Shown: in pieces, positions 23,417 through 33,551 of the stretch
How positions within the stretch are numbered: the first letter of the stretch is position 1
Layout of the letters: every line of letters begins with the position of its first letter
Assembly: GCA_037044905.1 (NCBI GenBank)
Contig: JBAOKB010000170.1
Coordinates: forward strand, 372,001 to 436,000
Reading direction: 5' to 3'
Origin: Hortaea werneckii
Lineage: Eukaryota > Ascomycota > Dothideomycetes > Mycosphaerellales > Teratosphaeriaceae
Length of the DNA: 64,000 bases
Position numbers and translations under genes: made by a program
Notes under the pieces: generated by a model
What the model saw: only the letters and a program-made list of their open reading frames with translations
The model's database searches: none
Told to the model about the DNA's origin: nothing

Positions 23417-24348
23417 GCTGGATAAGTCACGAGGCCTCCAGCATTTGTCTCCAACACGCGATAACATGGTCACAGTATGAAAGTATCAGAGCCTCCAGGA
23501 ATCCTTGCTCACTCTGGCTTCGACAACTCCGGCATCAATTTTTGATTAGTGTTGCGTTGAGCCACAGCCTTCAGCGTTCAAGCGACTAGCAAGTCATTTT
23601 TATTTTGGATTTTTCTTTCATTGGGGCTACCTCTATACAAGACTGTGTAATCTGATATGATACCGCTTGTTCAGGAGCGGGCTACTCTGTATCCCCCCTT
23701 CCCGAGGCGTCATCTGCACATATTCCGGTTTGCTTTGTTCTATATTGCTTTTGTTTTCAAAACCCACGACCTTACGATTGGAACGAAAATATGCGGTAAT
23801 GAGACTGAGGAGGGTGTCAATACAATGGCGAAATAGAGGCTTATATATTGTGGTCTGCTCATCAAAGAAGCAGTGTTCGGGTCATTTGGATGCTATTTAG
23901 CTCTTTTCTAGTCTGTATACCAATCATCAGGTACAAAGGGTTCTCTACTTTCTCATGTCTGAGTGCTGTTTGCCACTGTCAATGTCAACGATCGTCTCTC
24001 AAGGACCCGTATCAAAGTATCGTTTGCGGGTTTACACACGCGCGACTCTGTATCCAAACCTAGTTGGCAGCCTCAAAGACGTCAGCTGCTTTCTTCGATG
24101 TCGGAGCAACTGCTTGCGATACGCAGTTCTTACCCCACGTTTCCTCATCCTCCGCTCTCTCCAAGTGGCGGCAAGAATTTGTTCTTGTCCTTCTGGAGGA
24201 AAGCATCATCCCGGCGTAGGTATTCCTTCCGTTAGGATACCGAAAGGTACAAGCGACAACAAAGCGCCTGCAAGCCTGAACGACATGCTGCAGAATGCCC
24301 GCGACCCTACTCAAATAATAATCATCAGACGTCTTAACTGGAGTTCAA
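23417..24348. other. Intergenic region between convergent genes
   Basis: About 930 bp separate the 3' ends of the DUF2841-like gene (+) and the glycosyltransferase (-). Translations in all frames are short and show no family signature. Confidence 0.55.
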
Positions 24349-25648
24349 TCAGCTATCAGGTCTCGAACAGCTGACAAGCTCGTCGTCGCCACGATCCAAG
24401 TTACACCGCGCGGAGTGCACTATATTCGGCGTCCAAGCCTGGACAGAGACATCCTGCTTTGTCTGGATTTCGCTAGGAGCTTGTCCGGCCGGGATATGGT
24501 GGTGAATCAGCTCCGGGTTGATGGTGAAACAGCGCATCATGCCGTTCTTACAGGCACGGCCCATTCGAGTATCGATCGCTTTCGCGTCGTGGGAGAGGTT
24601 GATGATTTTCTCTGCACCTTTCGCAGTCACGCTATGACAAGTCAGTCGTGTCGTTTGATCGGTCGGTGTTCACTTTGAGCAGATACTTACGCATATCCGT
24701 ACGTGCACACAGGCCGGGTGGATTGGTGGACAGCTCGCAGTCCGGGTGGCATCGGTTCTAGGGTACCATAGTGGAATCTAGAAAGTCAGCGTGGGACTCC
24801 TCAGACGGACTGTCAAAGCTCTTTTGCAAAGGCTAATGGATCCTCTACACACCCTTCATACGTTGTCAAGTTCCTGTCAGATAGCATCAGAATCACTCTC
24901 AGGTTTCCTTTGCTCCCATATGCGACCTCAACTTACGGCGTTGCCGAATCTTCGTAGACCTTGTGATGTGCATGGAGTCTATCCGGCCAGGCAAGAAGCA
25001 TTAGCACATAATCCCTACCCGGAACGACGACACAAGAACACTCAAAGGAGGCACAAATCTGACAGGGAGTCTATACCGATCGCCACAGTGTCCCAGATAA
25101 AGAACATCCCACTCAGTGCCCCAAAGATCCTCGATACCCGGCTCCGTCAATTTCCTCAGGGAATCCTGCGCGCGAGCAACCTGATCCTTAATCTCAACAT
25201 CCCAATCCGCATCGTCCTCAAGAATCAACGCCGTCGCCTGCTTAGTCGAGAGGAAATACCTCAGCGCATGCAGATGCCCGAGCCAACACCCCGTCGAACC
25301 CGGGAGGTTCCAGCTCTCGTACTTGTCGCCGCGATGGAACGCCTTCTTCTGCGTGTCCGTCCAGTGGGGTTGCTGCAAGAACGTGACCGCCAGCCCGGTG
25401 CGTTCCGCGGCGGCTTTGAGCCCTTGGGCGCGCCAGTCGTGGAAGCCGGCCGTGACGACGAGGATTTCGTCGAAGCCTAGTCGTGCGGTCCTGGAAGCTG
25501 TGGGTGTGCGCTCATCGGCAAGGACTCGTACCACGTCTTGCGCGGGTGGCTGATCAACAGAGTGATCGCGTCGTAACAGCAGAAGAAAGAACCCAAACGC
25601 CACCAAAGCCAGGGCAGGTATAACAGCTTGTCGTAGGTAGCGGATCAT
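24349..25648 (-). CDS. Glycosyltransferase family 25-like type II membrane protein
   Basis: GT25 enzymes transfer sugars in LPS or collagen glycosylation; fungal members are Golgi-type proteins of unknown substrate. The N terminus (start 25648) has a single membrane anchor, AVIPALALVAFGFFLLLLRR. The lumenal part follows: FDEILVVTAGFHDW, GCWLGHLHALRYFL, then ALILEDDADWDVEI with the EDDAD acidic motif expected for GT25, and WDVLYLGHCGDRY. The 3' exon (24631-24349) carries VTAKGAEKIINLSHDAKAID and ELIHHHIPAGQAPSEIQ. Its 59-bp intron (24690-24632) joins CTYGYA to VTAKGAEK. Between about 25020 and 24690 there are at least two introns and small exons (VYEDSATP at about 24970-24940; LRAVHQSTRPVC at about 24740-24700), but I could not close the phases, so a one-base error is likely there too. 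Confidence 0.78.
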
Positions 25649-26086
25649 GTTACTACCTAGGCATTGCTAGAACCCACCCGCCAGAGCCAAGCTGTCGGTG
25701 AGTATCTAAGAATTGAGTGTAAAGTTATAGCCTGAAGTGAGATGATCTACAGTACCTAGGTAGGTAGGCAATCATTAACAAGACAAAGTTGCCGCTAGGC
25801 TAGGTCTCCGCGGTCAGTAAGGTTTGGATGATGGACTTTCCGATTCATTTGCTGCATGCAGCTCTCTCATCCCAGAAACAACCACGATTATAGTCATCCT
25901 GGTCATTTGACCGCCTTGTTATATGCTGAAGCTTCTTCCAGCGGTGTGAGATGCGCAGACAGCTTTCATAGGGGCGGTCAAGGTAGAAGACGGCATCATC
26001 AATCCTTTTGATTCGTTATTTGAGACTGATACACTACGTTGCATGGCATAACATTACGGACGTTTCTCATCTCCAAAAGCACGATT
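25649..26086. other. Intergenic region, GT25-like gene promoter
   Basis: The 438 bp lie upstream of the GT25-like gene and downstream of the CRIB gene. A small CCTAGG/TAGGTAGG tract is at about 25755-25770. No gene is seen. Confidence 0.5.
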
Positions 26087-28142
26087 TTATATCCAACCGG
26101 CTCGCTCATCAAACTGCTCCACAGACTCTATCCGCGACAGGCGGCTTCCTGTGGGCGGACGGCTTCGCTGGACTGCTTTGCCAGCGGCCTGCAGGGCTGT
26201 CCGTTCGAAGGACGACTCGGGCCTGCGTATCGTCGTCATCGTATCCACGCCCGGCGCGGCTTCTGAGTGAGCGCTCTCTTGCCCATTCGGGTCGGCCACA
26301 TCTGCTGGACTCTGCGGCAACGTCTCCAGTGGCTGCGAGATCGAAAGTTTGGGAATCGAGCGGCGTTCTCGGCTCCTTCTGCGAAGAAGCTCAGGGACAC
26401 TGTGAGTAGAAGTAAATGTCCACCGTGTTCTTCCTGGTAAGGTAGCTTGAGGTCCAGCCGTGGTGTTGTAGACTTGCGGTGTTTTTGAAGCGAGGCTCGT
26501 TGCAGTGTTCTCTTCGTTAGACCCGATGCCATTGGCTTGGCTGCTACTATGGGCAGCATCGTAAGTAGGCATGTATGTTGGCGGCACGTTGACACTATTT
26601 CGTAAAGAGTGCGTGGAGCTGTTTCGGTTGTAATGACCCGTTGGTAAGTTGCGCATGTACATCCCAGAAGGCGGATAGGTCCGGGGAACGAAGGCTTCTA
26701 TGCTTTTCCGGCCAGACTTCCAAGGTGTAGACATGTCTAGTGAAGAGTGAGGCACCCTTATGAATGACCGGACGCTGCCATTACTCTCAGAAACGGAGTT
26801 CCGTTCTACTTGCGATGGATCCGGGTTCTGCCAATCAAAATTACACGTCGATTCGGCTTGTTGCTCGTAACAAAAGTCAACATCGTCTTGCCAGTTCGAT
26901 TCCGAGACGCTGCTCTCTAAGCCCACGTGGTTTTCGGTGGTCGACCCGGAGCTGCGCAGAGGGCTCCGCGTTGAGTGCGAAGACCGTTTTGATGAACGCC
27001 TCTCGCTGCTTATAGTCGAAGGCACGGACATTCTTGACGACCGGAATGGTTTCATAGACAGTGCAGAATCCCGTTTGATATTGGCCTGAGGGGGTAGAGG
27101 CGGCAAAGGCTGCTTTGTCCTGTCGATTTCGGAAGGCTCTGGAGCCATCGAGGCCAGACTTTGCTCTTCTGGAACCGAATGCAAAGTGGACGCAAGCTCA
27201 TCTGGCCCAGACACGCCCAATGCGTTGTGTCGGCTCTGGCACGTGTTCGCATTGCCGATTTCATGAGTGGTTGGCTGCGGTGTTTCCAAGTACTTCAGCC
27301 GTTGATCATTCAGAGCACCCAGGGAGGAGTCTCGCTTAGGTGGATTTGGCAGCTTTTTATTCAGCTGAGCAGCGCTGAAGGAACGTTTTGGCTCGACACT
27401 GACGTCCTTCGTCTTATCGAGCATGGTCTCATCAATGTTACCCACAATGCCAAAGGATCCGGCCGAGTGAGCACCCCTGGTTGGAGATTCGGCTGTTGAA
27501 TTTGGAACTGGAGACGTTGGCCTTGAACTCGGAGAACCCCTGGAAACTCCAATCTGGCCTAGTTTCTCTGTGACATCGACTGCCTGAATTCCATTGAGCC
27601 TGCGTTTCGGTCGCTCGTACGCCGACAAAGCCCAAAATTTGGCGGTGAGGTCTTTCTCGTCTACCGTATCGAGCCGAGGAACATCCCTTTGAGTGGTATG
27701 CGTGACATGCTCAAAGTTGAAGGGTGGTGAAATGCTTCCTTTGTTGAGGAAGCGGTAGTCTAATATAGGTTATAAGTACAAGCACGCGATCAGCAACATG
27801 ATTCCATTTCGACTTACATTCATCTTCAGACGTAAACTCATGCCGTGCGTGATCGTTTTGAGTGCCGAATAGACCGGTCATGCGAGACGAAGGTCGTCGC
27901 TCCTGGACTGATTGCCGGTTGGATGGATTCAGAGTACTCGTTCTCTTTCGGAGGCCGGCAATGGAATTACGGATTGCATCCAGTGGCTCGGTCCTTCGTC
28001 GTCGGTCGCTGAAAGCTGTGTCAGGGCGCGATGAAAGGTGGAATCCGTCCGCGTGAGTAGTCATTTCGGTGGATAAAGAAGCCTTGTGCACGTCTGTTGC
28101 CTCCGAACTAGTTCGCCCGAAAAATGAATGGCGTTTCAGCAT
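26087..28142 (-). CDS. CRIB (p21-Rho-binding) domain protein
   Basis: CRIB motifs bind GTP-loaded Cdc42/Rac, so this is probably a Rho-GTPase effector in polarity. Exon 1 (28142-27818) begins MLKRHSFFGRTSSEATD. A 58-bp intron (27817-27760, GTAAGT...TTAG) follows, and exon 2 runs from 27759 to 26087; phases close to give 665 residues. The CRIB is at the splice join, residues about 115-130: ISPPFNFEHVTHT, matching I-S-x-P-x-x-F-x-H-x-x-H. It is followed by LTAKFWALSAYERPKRRLNG, a conserved segment after the CRIB in the fungal family. The remaining 500 residues are Ser/Pro-rich and disordered, with RPS-type basic clusters and no kinase domain, so it is not a PAK. The frame is intact. A Gic1/Gic2-like role is possible but unproven. 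Confidence 0.8.
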
Positions 28143-29605
28143 CCCAGACGCGCCCGTAAATATGTGGTGTGCGCTGGCTCTAAGATCCGTGCAAGGTTGG
28201 TCAATCTCTCTGAATTGCAGGTTCCCGGGAATGTCCGTGTTGGGCAGTAGAAGTTGATGCCTAAATCGACGCCTTGACGATCGTGCTCATATCAAGAAGA
28301 TCCCCTCAGATGCTGTCTTCAGCACAGCTATGGCCAGGCGATGCAAAAAGGAACTTTGCTGGCGGGACACATCCAAGCGTGAGTCGCGTGAGTTCACAAT
28401 GTATATTGGATATCCAGGACTTAGTCGAATTGCAGTCAGGGTGACTGTGTTCCGGTCGTAACAAGAATGGTAAGGCCTGGGTTGTACTATGATGCGCTCG
28501 AGCTATACAAAAGGAAGAGAAGAGTCGCGTGTGAATTGAAATCTTGCTGGTGTGGCCGTGGAATAGAGTTTGGTCTGCGACCAGTGCCGTCTGACGGGTG
28601 GGCCTTATCCTTGCCAGAGAATGGCGCAGGTACCAAGCAAAGCGTCTGGGGAATGGAGGATGAGCGCATCAGTGAATCAGCCTACCGGCATGAAGACTGC
28701 TGCTTCTTTTCGCAGCACCGTCTGCTCCATCTCGTGTAAGGATGACAGCTCATCCTTACGGTGGCTTCTTATGGTGATGGTGCGACAAGTCAGTCGCTGC
28801 TGTGCGCCGTGAGCCTCCCGCTTCGCATCCTGCTTCGCTCGCAGGCGCAGAAATTGAAGGCACAACAGCGACATCTCTCCCATGGGATTGGCCAGACTCG
28901 CAGGACCCGTAATGAGAGCTGGGATGATGGTCCGTGGGTCTCATCGGAACGTTTGGCTACCCAGCCGCGACGAAGGAAGATCCTGGATCCCTGTGCCACA
29001 CAAGATTCCGAAGACGCCTTGCCAATCCACCCGCCGGGGCGACCAGACTACCATTGACTGCATGAGCTACCGAACGTGTCGCGATGACAATTCTCCTTTT
29101 TGTCAACCTCGCACCTCGTTTCGGCGGTCCGTAAACAGACCACCAGTCTGATCGGAGAATGAGTCTGGTCCCGGCCACGAGCTGGCTGGAGCGGACGTTG
29201 CGGAGCGTGAAACATGGGTGAACGCCATGCGTTGACGATAGACTTCGCCGCGGATCGCTGCCAGGATGGTAGAGTTGACGCAAGCTGGCCCGCCCCCGAA
29301 ACGCCTGCAACGGCCTCACGTTGAGTGGTGACGCAGCTCCAAAGGTTGATTTACAGACAAGTCACAACTCTGTAAAATTGCCGACAGGTTAGGAGTCGTC
29401 GAGATGCCCACGAAATGCAGACACACCGCAAGACTGCAACCGCCAGTGCAGGTGTTGTCGGAGTTCGTCGAGGCTTTGCGTTCCCGCCATTGCTCGGCAG
29501 AGAAACCACGGTTGAACTGTACCGCGACCGATACATCCTACTGCCTGCTGCGGTGGCCGCCAAGCTTCCGCGGTTGCAACTGCAGGAACAGCAATACCGA
29601 AACGG
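28143..29605. other. Gene-poor region upstream of the CRIB gene
   Basis: About 1.46 kb include the CRIB gene promoter. All frames give short peptides without family signatures. I see no transposon ends or strong repeats. Confidence 0.5.
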
Positions 29606-30106
29606 TCATCCCGGAACCTGGTAATCCAAGTCCACTACATCCAACCACATCCATGGTCTTATCAAAGGCAATTCTAATATTTCCCGACGGACTTCCTCGT
29701 CGCGAGCGCGCTCGATAAATTTAGCCCACTGTTGGCACATCGCTATGCTTTCCCAGCTACCGTGATGCTGCTGCGGACGACGCAATAGGATGGAAGTGTT
29801 CACTTCTTCACGCTGATTGTTATTATTACAGTCCATCACCCAATGCATGTCAGATCGCATCCCAAGCCCAATTCGGAGCAAACTCGCAGGTCTGTCCCAA
29901 GTTTTTTCGCCAGCGCCTGAACGCGTGGGAAAATTCTGGTAAGGTGGGTCACTAGAATCGAATCGGTCTGCCCAATCAGAGCCGTGGTTGGGTACTTCAT
30001 GGCCATTTTTTTCCGTCTGCTCTCTCGCGGTTGCTCGCTTTGGTTTCCACACCCAAAACTTAGACCATGCGCCGAGGTCTCTTATTGCATCTGTTAATTT
30101 GATCAC
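29606..30106 (-). CDS. Doubtful hypothetical protein, 166 residues
   Basis: An ATG-started frame of 166 codons with Trp-rich patches (LGAWSKFWVWKPKR near the N terminus, LIRPWMWLDVVDLDY near the C terminus). I do not recognise a family, and there is no intron or flanking support. It lies in the gene-poor 28-31 kb stretch, where chance frames of this length are uncommon but possible. It might be a fragment of an older gene. Confidence 0.2.
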   Translation of the reverse strand: MIKLTDAIRDLGAWSKFWVWKPKRATAREQTEKNGHEVPNHGSDWADRFDSSDPPYQNFPTRSGAGEKTWDRPASLLRIGLGMRSDMHWVMDCNNNNQREEVNTSILLRRPQQHHGSWESIAMCQQWAKFIERARDEEVRREILELPLIRPWMWLDVVDLDYQVPG

Positions 30107-30267
30107 GAATTTTCTGTCGGTGAATCACGGGTGGATGTGGATGTAGGGTCATCCATCGTCATGGTGGACAGTCGGCAGACGGCCTCACGACCTGGTGCTC
30201 GGGATGGACAGTAGAGATACGTATCAAACGGTTGGTATTATTCCAGTGTGACTTGGCCACGTGAGTA

Positions 30268-30577
30268 CTACCAGCAGAATCTGGCGGCGAGCTTATTCCA
30301 ATCCCCGACGGGGACACAACCGCCTTCCTGAATGGTGCACTTGCCTTAACGGTGCCTCGCAGTGTAGCTGAAGCTTGTCGCTGTAAGCGTAAGCACAGCT
30401 CTCATGTTCGTCGGGCAGCGACCAACTCACCCCCTGATCTAAACACGTCGGCGCATCATCCGTCACAGACATCAACGGTCAACACTGAACAACTTGGGCC
30501 GCAGCCCAAAATCTGACATTTAGTGCACGAATGATTGCAACCATGAAAACTCCAATGTGGCTTGGGTACGCCGTCAT
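30268..30577 (-). pseudogene. Possible small cysteine-rich secreted protein, frame broken
   Basis: A candidate start at 30577 gives a short hydrophobic leader (IGVFMVAIIRALNV). After an in-frame TGA at 30479-30481 the same frame continues with TCLDQGVSWSLPDEHESCAY and LQLHCEAPLR. A neighbouring frame then supplies CTIQEGGCVPVGDWNKLAAR and FCW, with stop at 30268-30270. Together this is an alternating six-Cys pattern with a final Cys near the end, like many fungal small secreted proteins. The TGA may be removed by an unrecognised intron or the locus may be dead. No specific family is assigned and no toxic activity is implied. Confidence 0.25.
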
Positions 30578-31105
30578 CGCATTTCCGCTGTAGAACGGAA
30601 TGAAACTGTTTTCTGGAACGCTCGTTCTTGACAAATTCCCCATGACAGATGTGCACCCAGCAGTGTCTGAGTCCAGATCACGGTACATACCTGGACAGCC
30701 CAGACGGCAGTCGAAGCAAAAATGCAAACCTTCCCGAGAGGCAAATCCTGGATCCCAGACAAACTTTATTATGCCTTCGAACGGGATATTGACAAGATTA
30801 CCGGAAGGAACACGCTTATTGCGGTTGTGAAGTATCGTACGGTAAACAAAAGCCAAACGACGTAAAGTTTTCTAGTGATCTTCCATCGCCATGATGCGCT
30901 GTCATACCCTTGAGTTTGAGACACGGCACACAGAGTCATCATCAGCAGTCTCCACTGGCTTCTTCACCAGTCCGTTCCCAGATCGTCATTACGTACGGAG
31001 GTAGAGCCAACAAGGACCGAAATCTACACATAACTTTTGCACGGGTCCTGCCCATGGGCCGAAAGATATGGAAGGGAACTACCTCCTGACGGTAATTCGA
31101 GAATC
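30578..31105. other. Intergenic region
   Basis: About 530 bp upstream of the candidate cysteine-rich locus and downstream of the amidase 3' end. No supported gene. Confidence 0.45.
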
Positions 31106-33045
31106 CTACATGAGATCTGTAATGACCTTCTCGGTCAGAGCTAGCATTTTCTCCTCTTCCAACCTGCGACCTGTGAGCTGCAGGCTCACGGGGATCCCAT
31201 GCACGGCGGCCGCATCGTAGTCCTCCATGGTCGTCTTGTCGATCTCCGTATGCGGTCTGAAGCCTTCCGCATACACATCCGTTGCCTTGTCGGCACAGAT
31301 CCCCGACGGGAACGACACAGACGAATAGTCAAGAATGTTGAACACGCCCGTATAGCTCACATTCTTGAACTGGCCGTTCTTGGGAGCTGCGTAGGGCGTG
31401 GTCGGCCCTAGGATGGCGTCTAGTCCTTCGCACGCCGCCCAGCGATCCAGATAGCGCTTGCACAGGTCGGTACGGGCGTTTTGCAGTTGCCAGAGCTGAT
31501 ACACTCCTAGCTCCTTTGCGATTTCGTAGTCTCGCATTTCTGGCCGGAACGGTTCCTGCACGGCCTCGAGGATCTTTCGGATCGATGTCCCTCCATCTGC
31601 GACGAAGAACTTCCCAAGGAGCTCTAGGGCTTCTGTGTGGTCCCGAGCAGACCAGTCCACGACTTCATATCCCTTCGACTTCAACCTATCGACCGTCACT
31701 TTCAGCGCTCGCTGCACAGGTGGAGTCGGAGTGACGATGAGATTATCCCAAAGGACAGCGATCTTCGGCCTCTGCTTGATCTGGACCTCTCGCCACGGCA
31801 TGGGGATACATTTTGGGTCCTTGAGCCAAGGTTTCGCGCCTACCACGCTCTCCGCCCAGAGACGCAGATCGGCCAGACTGCGCGCCATAGGCCCGTGAAC
31901 CGATCCCACTGCTTCCTGGCCCGCCATGCCGGATCTCGCGTCGAAATGGGGGAAGCGGCCATAGGAGGGCCTTATGGTGTACTGGACACACAATCAGAAC
32001 ACGACTTCGTCTTTCAACGCATGAGAGATCTATCTTCGGATGGTGGGACTCACAATGCCTGTACAAGCCGCCGGAATCCGTAGCGACCCTCCTATATCGG
32101 TCCCGACACCTAACGGGCTCCCGCACATGGCGATCAGCGAGGACTCGCCCCCAGAGGAGCCACCGGAAGTCAGCGCGCGATTCAACGGGTTGACCGTCCG
32201 ACCATAGCAGTTGTTGACCGTTTCGGCAATCATCTAGATGCAAACGAGTGTCAGTCAAACCCGAACTAGTCCTCTCTATTTTGTCTTTAGAAAGGAGAGG
32301 GAGGAAAGAAAAAAAAAACAAAAAAAAAAGAAAAGAAAGAAAGGGAGAGAGGAGAGGAGTATAAGATACAAACCCACATACCATAGCCACCGGCACATTC
32401 GTCTTCACGTACGCCACGGCACCCAGATCCCGTAGCATCCCCACAATCGTACTCTCGTGCTTGAGCGGATCCAGCGCCCATCCGCAGAAGCCCACACTAC
32501 TGGGTTTGCCGGGGATGTTGAAGTTGTCCTTTAACGAGATGGGTAGACCGTGGAGAGGACCGACGGTCGTGCCGGTCCGCGTGAAGTGTTCGTCTAGTCG
32601 TTTCGCGTGCGCGAGTGCTTCGTCGAACATGATGATGGTTAGACAGTTCGTCTTTAGTAAAGAGGTTTTTGTCAGTTCCGGAGTATGATGGATGTGTTCT
32701 CTGTCTATCTGTCTGTAGTCAGACGAGAGTCTAGGGGAGGAAGGGACGTACTACTTGATGCGCGATGGCGGCCCTCTTGCAGAATGCCCTCGTGACTTCC
32801 TCTGCTGTCCACTCCCCCGCGGCAATGGTACCGACGATGTCGGTGGCGAAGCTTTCGGTAATCTTCAGCTCTTCGGGTGTAAGAAGACCACATTCCTTAG
32901 GGAAGCCGGTGACGTCCAATTGATCATCCTTCGGTAGCTTGTGATGCGGGATCCGCCATTCGGTCGGGATCGAGTTGCGGAGTCTCGTCTGCGCTTTGGC
33001 TGCAATATCAGTCCAGTCCTGATCGTCGACCTTGGGTGGCTCCAT
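31106..33045 (-). CDS. Amidase-signature hydrolase (acetamidase-like), intact
   Basis: Amidase-signature enzymes hydrolyse amides to acid and ammonia with a Ser-cisSer-Lys triad. Four exons on the minus strand (33045-32755, 32651-32382, 32233-32054, 31981-31106) give 538 residues with all phases closed. The introns are 103, 148 and 72 bp. Lys is in LHGLPISLKDNFNIPG; the Gly/Ser signature is ALTSGGSSGGESSLIA; the nucleophilic Ser is in VGTDIGGSLRIPAACTG. The later part (KQRPKIAVLWDNLIVTPTPP; LDAILGPTTPYAAP) resembles fungal general amidases related to AmdS. No signal peptide is seen, so it is probably cytosolic. Substrate cannot be told from sequence. GATA-type hexamers upstream (33205-33340) would fit nitrogen control but are weak. 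Confidence 0.94.
32292..32360. repeat. Polypurine/polypyrimidine tract inside amidase intron 2
   Basis: An almost pure A/G run on the + strand, including A10 and A10 blocks separated by one C. In the minus-strand transcript it is a long U/C-rich tract upstream of the 3' splice site. Seen directly. Confidence 0.8.
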
Positions 33046-33551
33046 CGTTGCTGAGATGTCTTGAGTTATGTTTGCGTAGTGGATCCCAAATGGGTCGTTT
33101 CTAAGTGTTCAAAAGATTAAGCAATGATAGAAGTGAAAAATGGTGGTACCGCCAAGCTGTCAGGATTATATGTCCTGGATGTGAGCGTGATGTGTAGACG
33201 TTAAGTAACCGGCTATCGAGTGCAGTGAGGGGTTCCCGGTGGAGCACAAAGCTTGCCTATCTTCACTGGCTTGCCGAGAGCTCGCCCGTGATCTTCACGG
33301 CCTCGCTCCAGCAAACCGCCAGGCAATTAAAGATAACAGACACTAGTGCACGAAGAAGAGACTGCAACGTGGCTGCATAGATGCAAAGGTCAAATAAGGA
33401 CCAAAATTTGAATGGTTTCGAGTACTCCTACATCTCTCCCTCCTCTCTAACAGACATCGGCTCCTGCAACTTGCGCAAGCGGGTATCATTCCACTCAAAC
33501 ACCATTGCTACATAATTATATCCACAAAATTTCCCCTTCTCCAGATCGCCT
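33046..33551. other. Intergenic region, amidase promoter
   Basis: About 500 bp between the amidase start and the SAC3 3' end. HGATAR-type hexamers occur around 33212 (minus), 33254 (minus) and 33331 (plus), compatible with AreA-type nitrogen regulation; this is suggestive only. Confidence 0.35.

Noticed and set aside
28143..31105. Transposon or heterokaryon-incompatibility gene remnant
   Set aside because: No terminal repeats, transposase or HET motifs found; only weak orphan frames.
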